Assembly (NCBI GenBank): GCA_900660155.1
Contig: CABFPE010000118.1
Location: forward strand, 512,499 to 576,498
Direction: 5' to 3'
Source: Hofstenia miamia
Lineage: Eukaryota > Xenacoelomorpha > Acoela > Hofsteniidae
Length of the DNA stretch: 64,000 bases
Of the stretch, positions 45,670-56,801 are shown one piece after another. Numbering within the stretch: the first letter of the stretch is position 1; each line of letters begins with the position of its first letter. A program made the position numbers and the translations under genes. The notes below the pieces were generated by a model. It saw only the letters and a program-made list of their open reading frames with translations. It made no database searches and was not told the DNA's origin.

Positions 45670-47065
45670 TATATAATTACAATTTTCTAAGAGATTCTAA
45701 GAAAATTTTTAATTGCAGTTTTTTTAACATTACACAATAACAAAATATTGGTGTGGTTTACTCAAGGAGTGCAATTGTAAACTTCAACACAAACTATAAA
45801 ACGCAATTACAATAAATAGTTCTAATCGGAGTGCATTTACTTAACTTCTTAAGTAATTAAATTTCTTGAGATCCCATGCTAGTTAGCTAATAGAAATCAC
45901 CAACTAGATATAAATATTAATAGATTCAGGATGATAATGTGGCAGGCTCGCAAAAGCATTGCATGAGCCCCACGCTTACAAAAAATTGTATGTAGCATGT
46001 TCCCATCATAAAGAAATCATTGTGGTTACACAACCATTTGATATTTTATTGAGTAAATATTAAATAAAGTAGATTTCCGCAGTAGGAAAAATTGTAAAAT
46101 ACCTCTTTCCATGATGCATTGGGGATCCTGCGAAATCCCCCTATCTACCCTTATTGCAGCTCTGAAATGTCACTTGATTTGTAATGAATTCTGTATGTAG
46201 CTTGTTTTTCATGTCAATAAAGTTTACATTCATGTAACATGTAAATCTAATCAATTATCTAGCAATGATATTTCCTTTATTCGCATTAATTTGAAGGAAT
46301 GACAATGTTTATGATCATAAAAAATTATTTTTGGTATCAGCTAGTTAAAATCACATTTTGCATGCAGCATTAATACCATTAATTAAAAAGCTGTATCCTC
46401 TTTAATGACAGTGTTTTGGTGTAATAATTAATGGAGAATGCTTGCCACGGAATATAATTTCAGCAATTAGATAGTTATGAATAGTTGAATGGCAGACTAT
46501 TGACCAGCTTGAAAACAGATAGATTGATTTCCGATTACGAAAAAATGTTTCTAACTTAACCTGCCAGGCATAGCTTTAAATTTAAGAACCTTCGACATTT
46601 TTTCAACAATTTTTTATGGTCTTAAGAAATGCATAAATCTTTCCATATTGACACATCTCTGTAAATGTGCTTCCAAATAATGGAAACATTCAGTGTCAGA
46701 TGTTTGCGAAAGTATTAATCGTGATCATTTTTCCATCAAACTTTCCAATTTTTTAAGAACGGGGCAATCTTTTAGTGCTTTGTATTTTGGAAATCATTAT
46801 TAAATCATAAGATTTGAAAGATAAGCCTATGTCTTCGAATTAGGTATAATAATATAACGAGGGTGTGTAAATATACATTAACTTCTTATCTAAGATATGC
46901 AAAGTTTTAACTAGGGGGTCTAAGATTAATAAAATTTATATTCCAACATTGGGCCTAAATTTTGGAAATTAATGAGTGCTGATTATACTCATATATCAGA
47001 TAATGAAAAGCCTTTCAAGTTGATAAATACAAGGTTTTCGAACATTTAGATTCCATATTATGTAG
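45670..47065. other. AT-rich stretch, nothing recognised
   Basis: No frame over 60 codons with meaning and no repeat noticed. Confidence 0.45.
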
Positions 47066-47071
47066 TAAGGT

Positions 47072-47390
47072 CAGAGATGGATCATTCACAACTCCTTAAT
47101 TCCGACCCATTTTATGCTCATTATATAATTCTTGCCAAAATATTTGTATAATTTTTCGGTTTACTAAACGAAATTTAGGTTAAAAACTTACAATGAAGCA
47201 TATATATTTAAATTGAAAAATTTATATTCTATTTTTCAACACATCACTTGTAAAAATTATTTTGCATTCAATACATTTTGGTTAGTTTTCGTGCGATGTT
47301 GTGGAATAGTAAATTATTTTGAAGTTTCAGTCGTTTTTGGGGGAATTTTTTCCAATACCTCGAACTAAGCCCTGCCCATGTTCATCTCTG
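47072..47390. mobile_element. Miniature inverted-repeat element, CAGAGATG family
   Basis: Left end CAGAGATGGATCATTC. The right end on the other strand is CAGAGATGAACATGGGCAGG. The interior shares TTTTTCAACACAT and the CCAATACCTCG block with 57,190-57,562. Flanking octamers do not match clearly. Non-coding. Confidence 0.6.
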
Positions 47391-47639
47391 AGTCAATATC
47401 CCTTAAATAGTTTTCCTGTGAGTTGGCTTACCCTCTTTCAAAATTAATTAGAATGTCTTTAATGTTACCCAACTCCTCTCCCCTTTATGTTGCGGACGTA
47501 TTATACAGGGATAAAAGAAGCCCAATTGAATTCATCCTTAATTTACAATATCACTAGTCAATTTCCTAAACCAATCTAATTTTTAAATTTGATGAAAATA
47601 TAACTTGCCATCACAAAGTTAAAATTTAAATTATTCGAA

Positions 47640-48480
47640 TGATAGATCCTCAACAGTTGGGCACTGTGGGTGGCAAAATATCTGTCCTAGCTCTAACTAA
47701 TGTTATTTATAACTCTCTCAGCAAATTCGATAAAAGGAATAATTGGTTAAAATGCTGTTATTTGACTTAAAAAATGTTTTTGATCTTATACAATATCATA
47801 AAGTGCTTAAAAAAGAATTATGGGAATGTGAGATCAGGTTAATTCTATTAATTAAATTTATCAATTTTAACTAATAGCAAACAGAATCAGTTTACTTGAC
47901 AACACATTCAAATTGGGAGCTCATTTACTCTGGTGTATCACAAGGTACAAATTTAGTTCCTTGGTTGTGTATTTCAGTTATTAGCAGCTTATTCAGTGAT
48001 GACAAAGATCGAATTAAATATGTTCACGACCTCAACGATTGCGAAAATTTCTAATGCGCAGCACAAATAAGTCTTATGCCAAGAAGTAGTGTGATCTTCC
48101 CAACATGAAAATTAACCATGATAAATGAGACGAGCTTAAGATTTCCTTCCTTCACAATTTCGAATTGCGTTTGTGAAAAAAGTTAACTACAGTTAGATGT
48201 CTCACCGACACGTTGAAGAATAATGAATAGTGTTATTTGAAGTTTGTGATCACTTCCATCATGACCTATTTTTACTGACAAACCTTGAAAAATATTAAAA
48301 TGTTGTTATAGAACAAATAGAGATATAGGTAGTTAGGGATTTCTTACTTCCAATACATGCACCACTGCTAAATTCCATAAATATTAAAAGGGCATTAAAC
48401 CAGACTGCACTACTGGCCGGGAGAAATGAAAACAAGGAAACTCCAAGATTTGATTTCAACACGTTCTTCACGTTATCAAG
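47640..48480 (+). pseudogene. LINE reverse transcriptase relic
   Basis: QQLGTVGGKISVLALTNVIY and DKRNNWLK (47,650-47,755) are followed in shifted frames by TLKNVFDLIQYHKVLKKEL (palm, aspartate of F-D), YSGVSQGTNLVPWLCISV (G-V-x-Q-G-T block) and IKYVHDLNDCENF, where the active-site box is decayed to Y-V-H-D. NMKINHDK follows near 48,107. This is the canonical order of a LINE reverse transcriptase, with stops and frameshifts throughout. It looks older than the LINEs at 15-20 kb and appears unrelated to both at the motif level. Confidence 0.75.
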
Positions 48481-48851
48481 AAGCTTTGTAATAACAATAG
48501 TATAGGTTTTTTCTGGCTCAAAATTTAAGAAACCAGTCAGACCACAAAAATACTAAACGCAAATACCTATTGATTAATATTTACTATATTTCGTGAAGTC
48601 AATAATATCACAAAAAGAGTTTTGCGCACATGGGGAAATTTAATTTAGAGTATGTCTGAATCCGGATAGGATAATCAGAGCAGGATAAATCCGTGCAAAA
48701 CAGGACAGAGTATGATAAAATTGAGATCCAGTTAAATTCGGATAAAATCTGCATTCGAAATTGCGGATTAAAACCCTGTATACATCAACATATAATATTC
48801 ATATAATTTTCAGCACTGTATTTTTAACTAATAGTTTCCAAATATATTCAT

Positions 48852-49685
48852 CAGTGGCGCAGCCAATGGGGGGCACACTGGGCACGTGCCACCCCCGAAA
48901 TTGAAGGACAAAAAAAATTCTGAACAAAAGCTTAAATGCTTTAATGCTAATGATCCAGAGATTTTCTTTAAACAATCAGTTTACATACCTTATATTGATA
49001 ACTTGATAATTCAATTAAATGAGAGATTTGGTGATAACTATATAGTGTCGGCTATACTTTAAAAATTATATTTCCATCATTTCTGAAAGAAACGGAACTT
49101 CAAGAAATAGAAGACGTCATTGATACCTTTTCTCATGATTTAGCTCCAAAAAATGTTGTTAGGGCAGAATTCTTGCGCTGGAAACTATATTAGAGTGATA
49201 AAGAAGTGTCAGCCATATCCACTGTATCAGAGGCTTTGTCTAACTGATGTAGTTATGTTCCCTCAAATTCACACTTTGTTTAAGATTTTCTAACATTGCC
49301 ACTTACGTCTGCAACTTGGGAAAAATCATTTTCACTGTTAAGAAGGCTAAAGACATACACTCGTTGTACAATGGGACAGGAAAGGTTAAATGGGTTAACG
49401 CATTTATCAATTAACCGTGACCTTGAATTAGATGCTAAAGATGAGCTGGCTCTAAAGAGCAATCGAAGATTGAATTTTTTATTACAGTGAACTACGTTTT
49501 TGAATTAGGAATGTTGACTTGTCAAGTTTTGAAAATTATATGCGTTATTCTTGTTCATTTAACACTAGATTTTTAACAGATAAATAAAAAAAGCATAAGT
49601 ATCAAAAATTTAATTTTATCAACGTTCAAAATTAAAAAAATCTATTTTTTGCCCACACCGAAACGAAATCCTGGCTGCGCGCCTG
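48852..49685 (+). mobile_element. Internally deleted hAT element (ZMYM1-like group)
   Basis: Left terminus CAGTGGCGCAGCCA. The right terminus on the other strand is CAGGCGCGCAGCCA (12 of 14). The left end continues into a G-rich run GGGGGGCACACTGGGCACG typical of one hAT subgroup. The body is only 834 bp and holds just the C-terminal part of a transposase, so most of the gene has been lost. Flanking octamers ATATTCAT and AAATTAAG agree at 5 of 8, an eroded or absent target duplication. Confidence 0.75.
48965..49490 (+). pseudogene. hAT transposase C-terminal part, frameshifted
   Basis: Pieces appear in order in changing frames: VYIPYIDNLIIQLNERFGDN (about 48,979-49,038), AEFLRWKLY (about 49,164-49,190, then a stop), and the 49,296-49,490 frame with PLTSATWEKSFSLLRRLKTY, RCTMGQERLNGLTHLSINRD and an R-R-L-N-F end. 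The last is the hAT dimerisation domain (x-E-x-S-F-S-x-L-x-x-L-K-T-Y). Here the usual E-R is E-K. The DDE catalytic core is largely missing. In active relatives this protein excises and reinserts the element through its terminal repeats. Confidence 0.8.
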
Positions 49686-49689
49686 AAAT

Positions 49690-51065
49690 TAAGTACAATA
49701 TAAATCATAGTCGGTTAAGTTTCAAGCTACAAATCTTTTCGACAAAATATATAAAAATTTACAACTACTTCACAAGTTGTTGATTGTAATGTGATTTACT
49801 GTTGTAAAAGGACACCATTCTATATCAGTTTTCTGTCGACTTGCTTGCCAATCCTGCAACTAGTGCATCTAATGAAATATTTCTCTCGTCATACAGCTTT
49901 ATCATCAATAAATTTTGATTTTGTTGCCTCCGTGATTGAATATAATGTTTTGAAACGCGTTTCCCGTTTAACTTTTTTAATATCCTTTCAATAAATATTT
50001 AATTTTCTTGCGTAGGGAAATATTGGAACACAACATGTTATTTTAACATAACGAGATTAACTACATTGTGTTATTTAATGTATGGCTTTTTATGAGCTAG
50101 TTAATGAAAGGATCCTATTGATTTAAGCTTTGCAGATAGCTTGCGAACATGAAGTAAAAAACTCCTGGTTGAATTACTGATGACACATGCCTAAAAAAGT
50201 CGTTTTATATGAAAAAAAGAAGTTGCGACTCTTGAAATATGACAGTTAATAAGGATATATCTGAACAGGGCAGGTTAATTATTTACTTCAAACTCAGCCC
50301 TAGTCTAAAGACGAAACTTATGAAAATTTATTGATAAGTATATTTAAATTTTCCTATATCATCTTGCAAAGGATTTTATCAAACTATCAATACTACACTG
50401 CAGTAAAGAAATAGTTGATGGTGGCAGACTTTTGTCTTCTAATGAAGTTCTGAAGTTTACATATTATGTTGCTAAATTAATATCAGAAACAATTTGATGT
50501 AATATTTCTTGTTTAACAAACTATTATTCTTCATTGTTAATGTTAAGTCTGAATTCTCGTTCTAGGTTTTGTTAAAATAGAGTAAATAAGCGATGTAGGC
50601 TTAAGATAATGAAAACTAAGATATGCATAGGAATTCACAATACAAAGGTGGGTCCATCAATTGTATTCTTAAAGCTAGTTTGTCAAGAGTGGGTTATTTG
50701 AGAGAAGGTAATACAAGAAAGACACAGCTTGGATGAAATAAGTGATGGATGAAGCTTTTTATGTTTGAAAATGAGTTAAGGTAATATAATGAAACCAAAA
50801 TAATTTAAATGTTTGGGGCATCATTTAGATTTTGATGAAGCATAGACATTGTTTTGTATTAAACTCATAATCAATGTCATCTATTGTCCCAGGAAAACGT
50901 TTCATAATTTTATAAGCCGCAATAACTAAGCATAAACGGATATTTTAGTGAATGTCTTCAGAATGTAATTTTGAATGTAGACAAAGTAGCAATTCTTTCT
51001 AAGAAAATTAAATGTTCATTTTACCACTAGATGGAGTTACAAATTCGAAATATATTTAAGTATTT
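49690..51065. other. AT-rich stretch, nothing recognised
   Basis: One 67-codon frame (49,791-49,994) has no signature. No repeats assigned. Confidence 0.45.
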
Positions 51066-51069
51066 AAGC

Positions 51070-51626
51070 TAGGACTGTCATTTTGACTAAAAATTATCAT
51101 TTCATGTTGAGAATTATCATGTTCTATCATGTAATGCATATTAAGTAAATATGCAATTAAGTTTGTAAAGTGATTTTGTTGACAGCTATTGCACGAAATG
51201 ATCTTTTCAATCTCAAGCAATATTTCTTTAATTACAGCATGAAAGCTTCAATTATTGCAAGGGCTTAACGGATGACGAGGACGATCCAGTTGAAGATTCA
51301 AGATTCGTGGTTTTCCTGTGATATTTTAAAGAAACATTGCCAAAAGTCTGAACTCTCAATAGGCTTATGACATATATTACAAATAGTGCAAAATGCAAAA
51401 TCGTTCTCTTTGGCTTTGTAGTTGACCCAGAGATAGACATTGGCCTAAGATTTATACCTAAGACTTGCCTCATCCATTAAATTAATGCCAATTCAGCCCA
51501 TTTTAAATCCATTCGTATAATGCATTTTAAACTTATTTTTCAACTTTTCTATTTGTTAGACCAAAGTTGTGTAAGTAAGAAACTTCTAATACCTGGAATT
51601 GAATATTTTTGATTGAGCTTTAGAAG
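51070..51626. mobile_element. R2 inverted-repeat element, left part (interrupted)
   Basis: Begins TAGGACTGTCATTTTG and aligns throughout with 56,802-57,385: ATCATG-rich left end, then GACAGCTATTGCA, GAAGATTCA, GTCTGAACTCTCAA, then the inner CAGAGAT-type end at 51,428. Alignment breaks at TTTAGAAG (51,619-51,626) and resumes at 54,178 with the same octamer, so the intervening 2.55 kb is an insertion. Confidence 0.7.
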
Positions 51627-52171
51627 AGTATATGATCCTAGTGTAGAATCATCACCCGGGCCAAGATGTGCATTAATTCAGTACTATTTAGAGATAGTGA
51701 ACTACAGTTTCTTTCAAGTGGGGTTATGTCTAACTAATTTAACTTTCGTTGTCTCATGTACACTGTTTTATCTTTATCTATACCAAACTATATTTAGAAT
51801 CCAGATAATATAAGAGTAGCAGGCAACAGCCAGTTTTTAGGTAGCTGTTTGAGAGAGACTCCAGTTTGTAATGGGCTCACTGCCCAAAGCGGTATCTGAT
51901 CACCAAGAAGCCATCCGCCAAGCTGGATTAGAGAATATGGTGGTTCCATCGACCAACTCAGCTCATTCTCAAAGAATCTTTTTATTATGTGAACCCTAAC
52001 TAGGTGATAATGGTATCTAATTCTCAATGATGTGTAACTTAAACAATATAATTACGCAACCGTTTGGTGACATTAGCTGCTGTAAATAAAAACTAAATAA
52101 CAAATAAAGCAGCTTCCTACCTTACATATAAGATATAAATAAAATCACTAAGCACTGATACTAGCTGCAAC
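51627..52171 (-). repeat. R1 repeat, first part (split by Tc1-like element)
   Basis: Reverse complement of 40,550-41,080, with the conserved GGCGGATGGCTTCTTGG core (51,905-51,921 on this strand) and the GTGTACATGAGACAACGAAA block. Identity across the core is roughly 85-90 percent by eye and falls outward. A 78-codon frame at 52,027-51,794 corresponds to the shared frame described at 40,684-40,899. Confidence 0.7.
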
Positions 52172-52173
52172 TA

Positions 52174-53463
52174 TAGTTGGCTGCAAAAAAAATGAGACTA
52201 GAAAAAAGGCATATTACTTTTGAACTACTCAACCTAACAACTCAAGAACAGTACGATTTTAAAGATAAATTAATGGACTATAAGTAAAAAGCATCAAAGT
52301 CTAATTTGTTTTCCTCCTTTAGAAATAACTTTATTCAAACGAACTGAAACTGATTTCATTAAATTGGACTTCATTTCAGATGTCAAAATGTGTTGACTTT
52401 CTAGAATTTTTTCTTTTAAATCGGATATATTTTTCGGATTTTTTTCTCAACGTCATTTTTCAATATCTGCCACACGTTTTCGATTGGAGAAAGATCAGCA
52501 AAACTTGGTGGCCATTGCAAAAACTGGATATTATTTTCAGAAAACCAATTTTTTGTCTTTGCTGACGTGTGCGGGGTTGCTCCGTCCTGTTGGAGTATCC
52601 ATCCATCATCATATAAAGCATCAGCATAAGGCATAAATTCAGCTATAATTTGGCAATATCTTTGACTGTCGATTGTGGCTTTTCCGTCTAAAATTTTCAA
52701 ATAAAACCCACGATAGGAAAATGCTCCCCAAACCATAATTTTTTGGTCGAACTTTGGAACCGCTTTTGTTGGTCTTGGACATTTCTTTGACGACCACACT
52801 TGTACTTTGTTTCTGTGTAGTTGAAATACGCACTCATCAGTTATCCAAACATCTTCAAAAGTGTAGTCTTTCCATTCTTTCACGAAATTTAATGTTTTTT
52901 CTTGATGTTCTTTTCTAATCAGAAGTAGATTTTTTCTGCCAATTTTTGTAACTCCATTTTTTTTCAGTGTTCTCTGAACTGTGGTTTCATGCACAGAGAT
53001 GTCGGCTTCAGTTTGAAGTCGGTTTGCAATTTTTTTCCCAGAAATATAGGGATTTTTGAGAGCAATTGCGACTGTTTTCTGAATGAATTTTCCAATAATT
53101 TTTCGAGGGCGTCCACTTCCTTTTCTTCTTTTGAGAGATTTTCCTTGTCAAAATTTTTTTCAGCTTTCGAAAATAAGTTGGTCGAGAAATTTGCGATGTC
53201 GCAAAGACGTTTTCAAGCTGTTTCAACGTTTCCATTCCGAAGAAATCAAGTAGAAACTTTGCAAAGCAAAAAAATTTGTTTGATAAGTGTTTTCAAATAA
53301 TTACGAAGTACCAGTTTAATTAATTAACTTTTTTGTTTGACCATTTTTAAGTTCACAAAATTCTCGTTGTCTTATTTTTATAGTTTTCCTCTAAAACGTC
53401 TCAATACGTTTCCACAAAGCGTTAAAAATACGTGTTTTATCTCATTTTTTTTGCAGCCAACTA
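52174..53463 (-). mobile_element. Tc1-like transposon, nearly complete (1,290 bp)
   Basis: Both termini read TAGTTGGCTGC, eight A, TGAGA: 24 bases identical at 52,174-52,197 and, inverted, at 53,440-53,463. TA lies immediately outside each end, the expected target duplication. The body contains one transposase gene on the - strand with only small frame breaks. Perfect termini and an almost intact gene suggest a recent insertion. It lies inside repeat R1, whose sequence continues at 53,466. Confidence 0.93.
52294..53235 (-). pseudogene. Tc1-like DD34E transposase with frameshifts
   Basis: Start ATG at 53,233-53,235, although the frame stays open about 40 bases upstream. The N-terminal helix-turn-helix is METLKQLENVFATSQISRP, followed by a lysine-rich linker and GRPRK. 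A frame change in the linker (about 53,115-53,140) leads into the long frame that includes 52,994-52,416: VWITDECVFQL (first D), GWILQQDGATPHTSAK (second D), QWPPSFADLSPIENVW (E). There are exactly 34 residues between the second D and the E. A second shift at a seven-A run near 52,435 leads to KNISDLKEKILESQ and VSVRLNKVISKGGK, stop 52,294-52,296. Total about 314 codons, close to the family's usual 330-345. Both breaks lie in A-rich runs, so sequencing error is possible. Confidence 0.9.
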
Positions 53464-53465
53464 TA

Positions 53466-54177
53466 AATAAAAAGAGTTAAAACTATCTACAGTTAAATGC
53501 AGCTTCCTAACCTACGGTAAAAGTAGATATAAAACAATTACAATATATACAAGGTCATTTTCGGTCTCATTATGGGTCTACTACTGTTAGCAATTTGGAT
53601 CTAAAATAAGATAATAAATAACTAACAATCTTACTGTTGGCGATCTCGCCTTATTGCGAATTTGTTACTACATGTAGTTTCGCAAGCAATCAATAGCCAG
53701 CTAGGCAAGAAGTAAAAACCCTTATACCTATACATAACTTAAATGTATTGCTTCGATCCAGGCAACAACTATCCAAATCCCTCGCAACAGCCTGTTGATC
53801 GTTACAAACATGAAATGCCTAGCTGCGCATTTTAATAAATAATCAAACCGAAATCAAAGAATTAAAATTCCAAAGAATTTAATCCATCAACTGTTCACAA
53901 TGCGACGTAGCTATTTATACAGACTTCTAACAACATGTTTGCACTATTTTAACAGTCAAACAAAACACCTGTCTTCTGTTGTAATTTGTCTTCCCACGCC
54001 CAGTGTATTGACCTCAAATTAACGGGAAGCGTATTATACTTGGCTTCTTGCAAGAGATGTTTTTGGCAAACACTTGTCCACACGATCAATGCATGAAAAG
54101 CCATTAATAGCATTCATTCTAAATGTCAAATTTCTTTTCCTTTCTTTATTTCTCCATTTAACTGTTAAATTTGTAAT
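53466..54177 (-). repeat. R1 repeat, second part, and attached unclassified sequence
   Basis: 53,466-53,550 matches 40,430-40,520 in reverse (AGGAAGCTGC block). 53,550-54,177 has no second copy in the window but lies inside the same TTTAGAAG-bounded insertion. Read on the - strand it contains TATAAATAGC near 53,915, a TATA-box-like string. Whether this belongs to R1, to an LTR or to another insertion is open. Confidence 0.4.
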
Positions 54178-54370
54178 TTTAGAAGGATTATGCTACACTA
54201 ATGCAAGATTTCAAAGTGAAAAATATAATTTTTAACACATTGTTTATATAGCATTCATTGCATTTGGGTTGATTTGTGTGCACTTTTGAATAATAGTCAG
54301 TTTTTGTTAAATTTAAGTTTATTATTAAAAGCATCTTCTGTAGTATCGGGACCGGTACTTGTCTCGGCCA
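54178..54370. mobile_element. R2 inverted-repeat element, right part
   Basis: Resumes the alignment with 57,378-57,560: TTTAGAAG, ATTATGCTA, TTTTTAACACATTGTTTATA, GCATTCATTGCATTTGGGTT. The terminal TIR is eroded beyond about 54,360. Confidence 0.65.
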
Positions 54371-54556
54371 GACTACATGTTATAGTGTTTATTGGAAATA
54401 TGTTGATATAGTTAGTTGTATAAATAGTAACGAGTCATTTTAAATATAACACAATTTTAGCAAAGTGTTGTGTTGGTTAATATCCATTGAGCCTGTCGCA
54501 CCCCCTAATTAGTCAAATAAGTGATGCAAAGCAAAGTCAATTACTTAATGACTTTT

Positions 54557-54901
54557 CAACGGGCCGAAATTTCTAGGCTCGGCTCGTTTAAATTTTGAAT
54601 AAGTTCGGTTCGGCTCGGCACATAAAATCTTTAAATGAGGCTCGTTTCAGCTCATATTTTTTTTAAAAATATTACGTTCTCCGAATTTTTATATTGCTCT
54701 TTCTATTATTTAATAAACATTTCTAAAATAAGATTATAAGAAAAGCATATTGAATGAAAATAAGAAAAATCTGCATAATCAAATTAACAAGCAGTGCTAT
54801 AAATTTGCTTTGTTTAAAAAAGGCTCGTTTTGGGCTCGTTATATATCCAATACTCTGCTAAAGCTTGGCTCGGCCCGGCTCTTTAGAAGTTCGGCTCGTT
54901 G
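54557..54901. mobile_element. GCTCGG-rich miniature inverted-repeat element (345 bp)
   Basis: Left end CAACGGGCCGAAATTTCTAG followed by GCTCGGCTCG. The right end on the other strand is CAACGAGCCGAACTTCTAAA followed by GAGCCGGGCCGAGCC. G/C-rich arms with clustered GGCTCG units enclose an AT-rich centre without coding potential. Target duplication not recognised. The look is that of hAT-type miniature elements, but family is inference. Confidence 0.6.
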
Positions 54902-54904
54902 ACA

Positions 54905-56155
54905 ATAAGTCTGGTGCAAACCCTGCGCTTCGTACCGTGTGATATCTGTATCAGCAATGGACAAATCAATCGCACCCAGTGATATCTGTATCAGCATTCG
55001 ATTCTGCGAACCCTTCATTTTCCAAATATTGCTAGGGTCTTTAAAATATTTTCTACCCTTCCAGTAACTAAGTGTACAGCTGAACGGACACTCAGTTTTG
55101 CGTTTATTAAAGTAGTACTTGATTTCATCTATGGGAAACCAGTGATTAACAGGGCCTTGTTGTGCAAACACTTGACACTAACCATTGATATAATTGATGT
55201 TATCAATCGATTTGGTAGAAAAATATAAGCAATTAAATTTTAAAGTATAGTTTTACTTGGATTTATATTTACTTATGTTATCATTTTCTCAGATACTCTA
55301 CTATTAAGAAATGTTGTTAAATTTTTTAATTATATGGTTTTAAATATATTTTTATGAAAATCATTCATGCATTGCTTCCCTTCAAAAAATTTGACGCAAA
55401 TGTTCTTACTTAATTCTAAATGTTGTAAAATTTTTACTTTATATTAACCTTTTAATTTTTAAAATATATATGCATAAGCATTAAAACTGTTAAATTTCTA
55501 ACTATTTAGACAAAAGCTACTTTTTTGAATTTGTTCACCCTAGTTATTATATTTAAAAGGCGCCAAATTCCATGACTTAGATAACAACATAAAAAGTGAT
55601 ATTTAAGAAACTTCGTCACCGTTTTTATTTAAGTTGATGTGAAAATTGTAATTTTTTGCTTTTTATTGCATTCTCTTTCTACATCCAATATAATTACAAT
55701 GCTTTATTGCAAATCCCTGTCTACCATATTGAAAAAATATTTCTTAAAAGATCAATTATTTTCTAATTGCTCAAATTTCAGACAAGAATTGGATGAGAAC
55801 ATATTCCACAAATAATTTTTATTCAAGATATGCATCCTTTGATTGATATATTTTCCTGCAAATGTGGAAAGGTCATCATTTATTGCTTCCCGCATTTTCA
55901 TGCACAGAAATAGTGAGTCCTGTAGTCATGCTTTTGATGACATCTGATTTTTTTAATGTTGAACAAATTTACTATCATATGGCAGAAGAGTTGTACTCCC
56001 TCCTACATAATAACCAAGGAGGCTCTAAATTTAAAAAATGTGTTTTTATGTTTTATTAGGATCAAATTTAATTTCTCAGCAAATAAAATCCAACGCTTCA
56101 CACCGTAATATAACTTTAACAAGAGGGGAGGGCTGGGTCCTTGTCCCTAGAACTC
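54905..56155. other. AT-rich stretch, unrecognised frames
   Basis: A 110-codon frame on the - strand (54,839-55,171) begins next to the GCTCGG element and runs into it. 54,948-54,997 contains GTGATATCTGTATCAGCA twice. A + frame at 55,862-56,059 has no signature. I see no domain in any of them. Confidence 0.4.
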
Positions 56156-56159
56156 TCCT

Positions 56160-56342
56160 GCTAGTGACAATTGTCACTTTTTTTAGAGAGAGGCTCCACA
56201 AAATTTATTCAGAAGGTCTATGCCTTTAAGCTATTTGAACATCATTTTCTTTGAATTTTTGCTATACAAAATATCTGTTTCTTCAATAAAGCTTTTTGCA
56301 AAATACTTTAGTGATTTTTTAATAGTGACTATTGTCACTAGC
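56160..56342. mobile_element. Small fold-back element with palindromic ends (183 bp)
   Basis: Left end GCTAGTGACAATTGTCACTT. The right end on the other strand is GCTAGTGACAATAGTCACTA. Each end contains its own palindrome (left GTGACAATTGTCAC perfect, right GTGACTATTGTCAC with one mismatch), so each can fold alone or pair with the other. Interior non-coding. No clear target duplication. Confidence 0.55.
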
Positions 56343-56801
56343 AATGTAGCAAGTAAGTGCGTCAGAGCAAGGTTATTCTAGGGTTAATCGAATTCAACAA
56401 GATGAGCTGAGCCTCCTGAGCACCCCACGAGTACACTCCTCTATGGCCGCAGTCTTTCTGAATATTTACGTAAATCTCTCAATTTTTTGTGAATGGTGCC
56501 CAAAAAGCTCTTCATTTCGGCAAAGGTTTTTAGTATAGACTCAATGAAGGGAAGAAATTATCCGTTAGGAAATTCAGTGCCATCGAAATATATGGGTCCA
56601 TAGATTTATTAGTAATGTCATATAGCAATCAATGGACAATTTATTCAATGCATCTGTAGCGCTGTTTGAATTAACAGAATTTGTGTGTGCGATCAGGTGC
56701 CCCCCTCTCCCCCTCTTTTTTGACCGAAAATTTTTCAATATTTCCTAATTTCAATTTATAACACGCTTGAATGCTATTTGAGACAGTCTCTGTGTCAATA
56801 A

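Noticed and set aside
54839-55171. A 110-codon frame on the - strand
   Set aside because: It starts in anonymous DNA and ends inside the arm of the GCTCGG element, so it is unlikely to be a gene.
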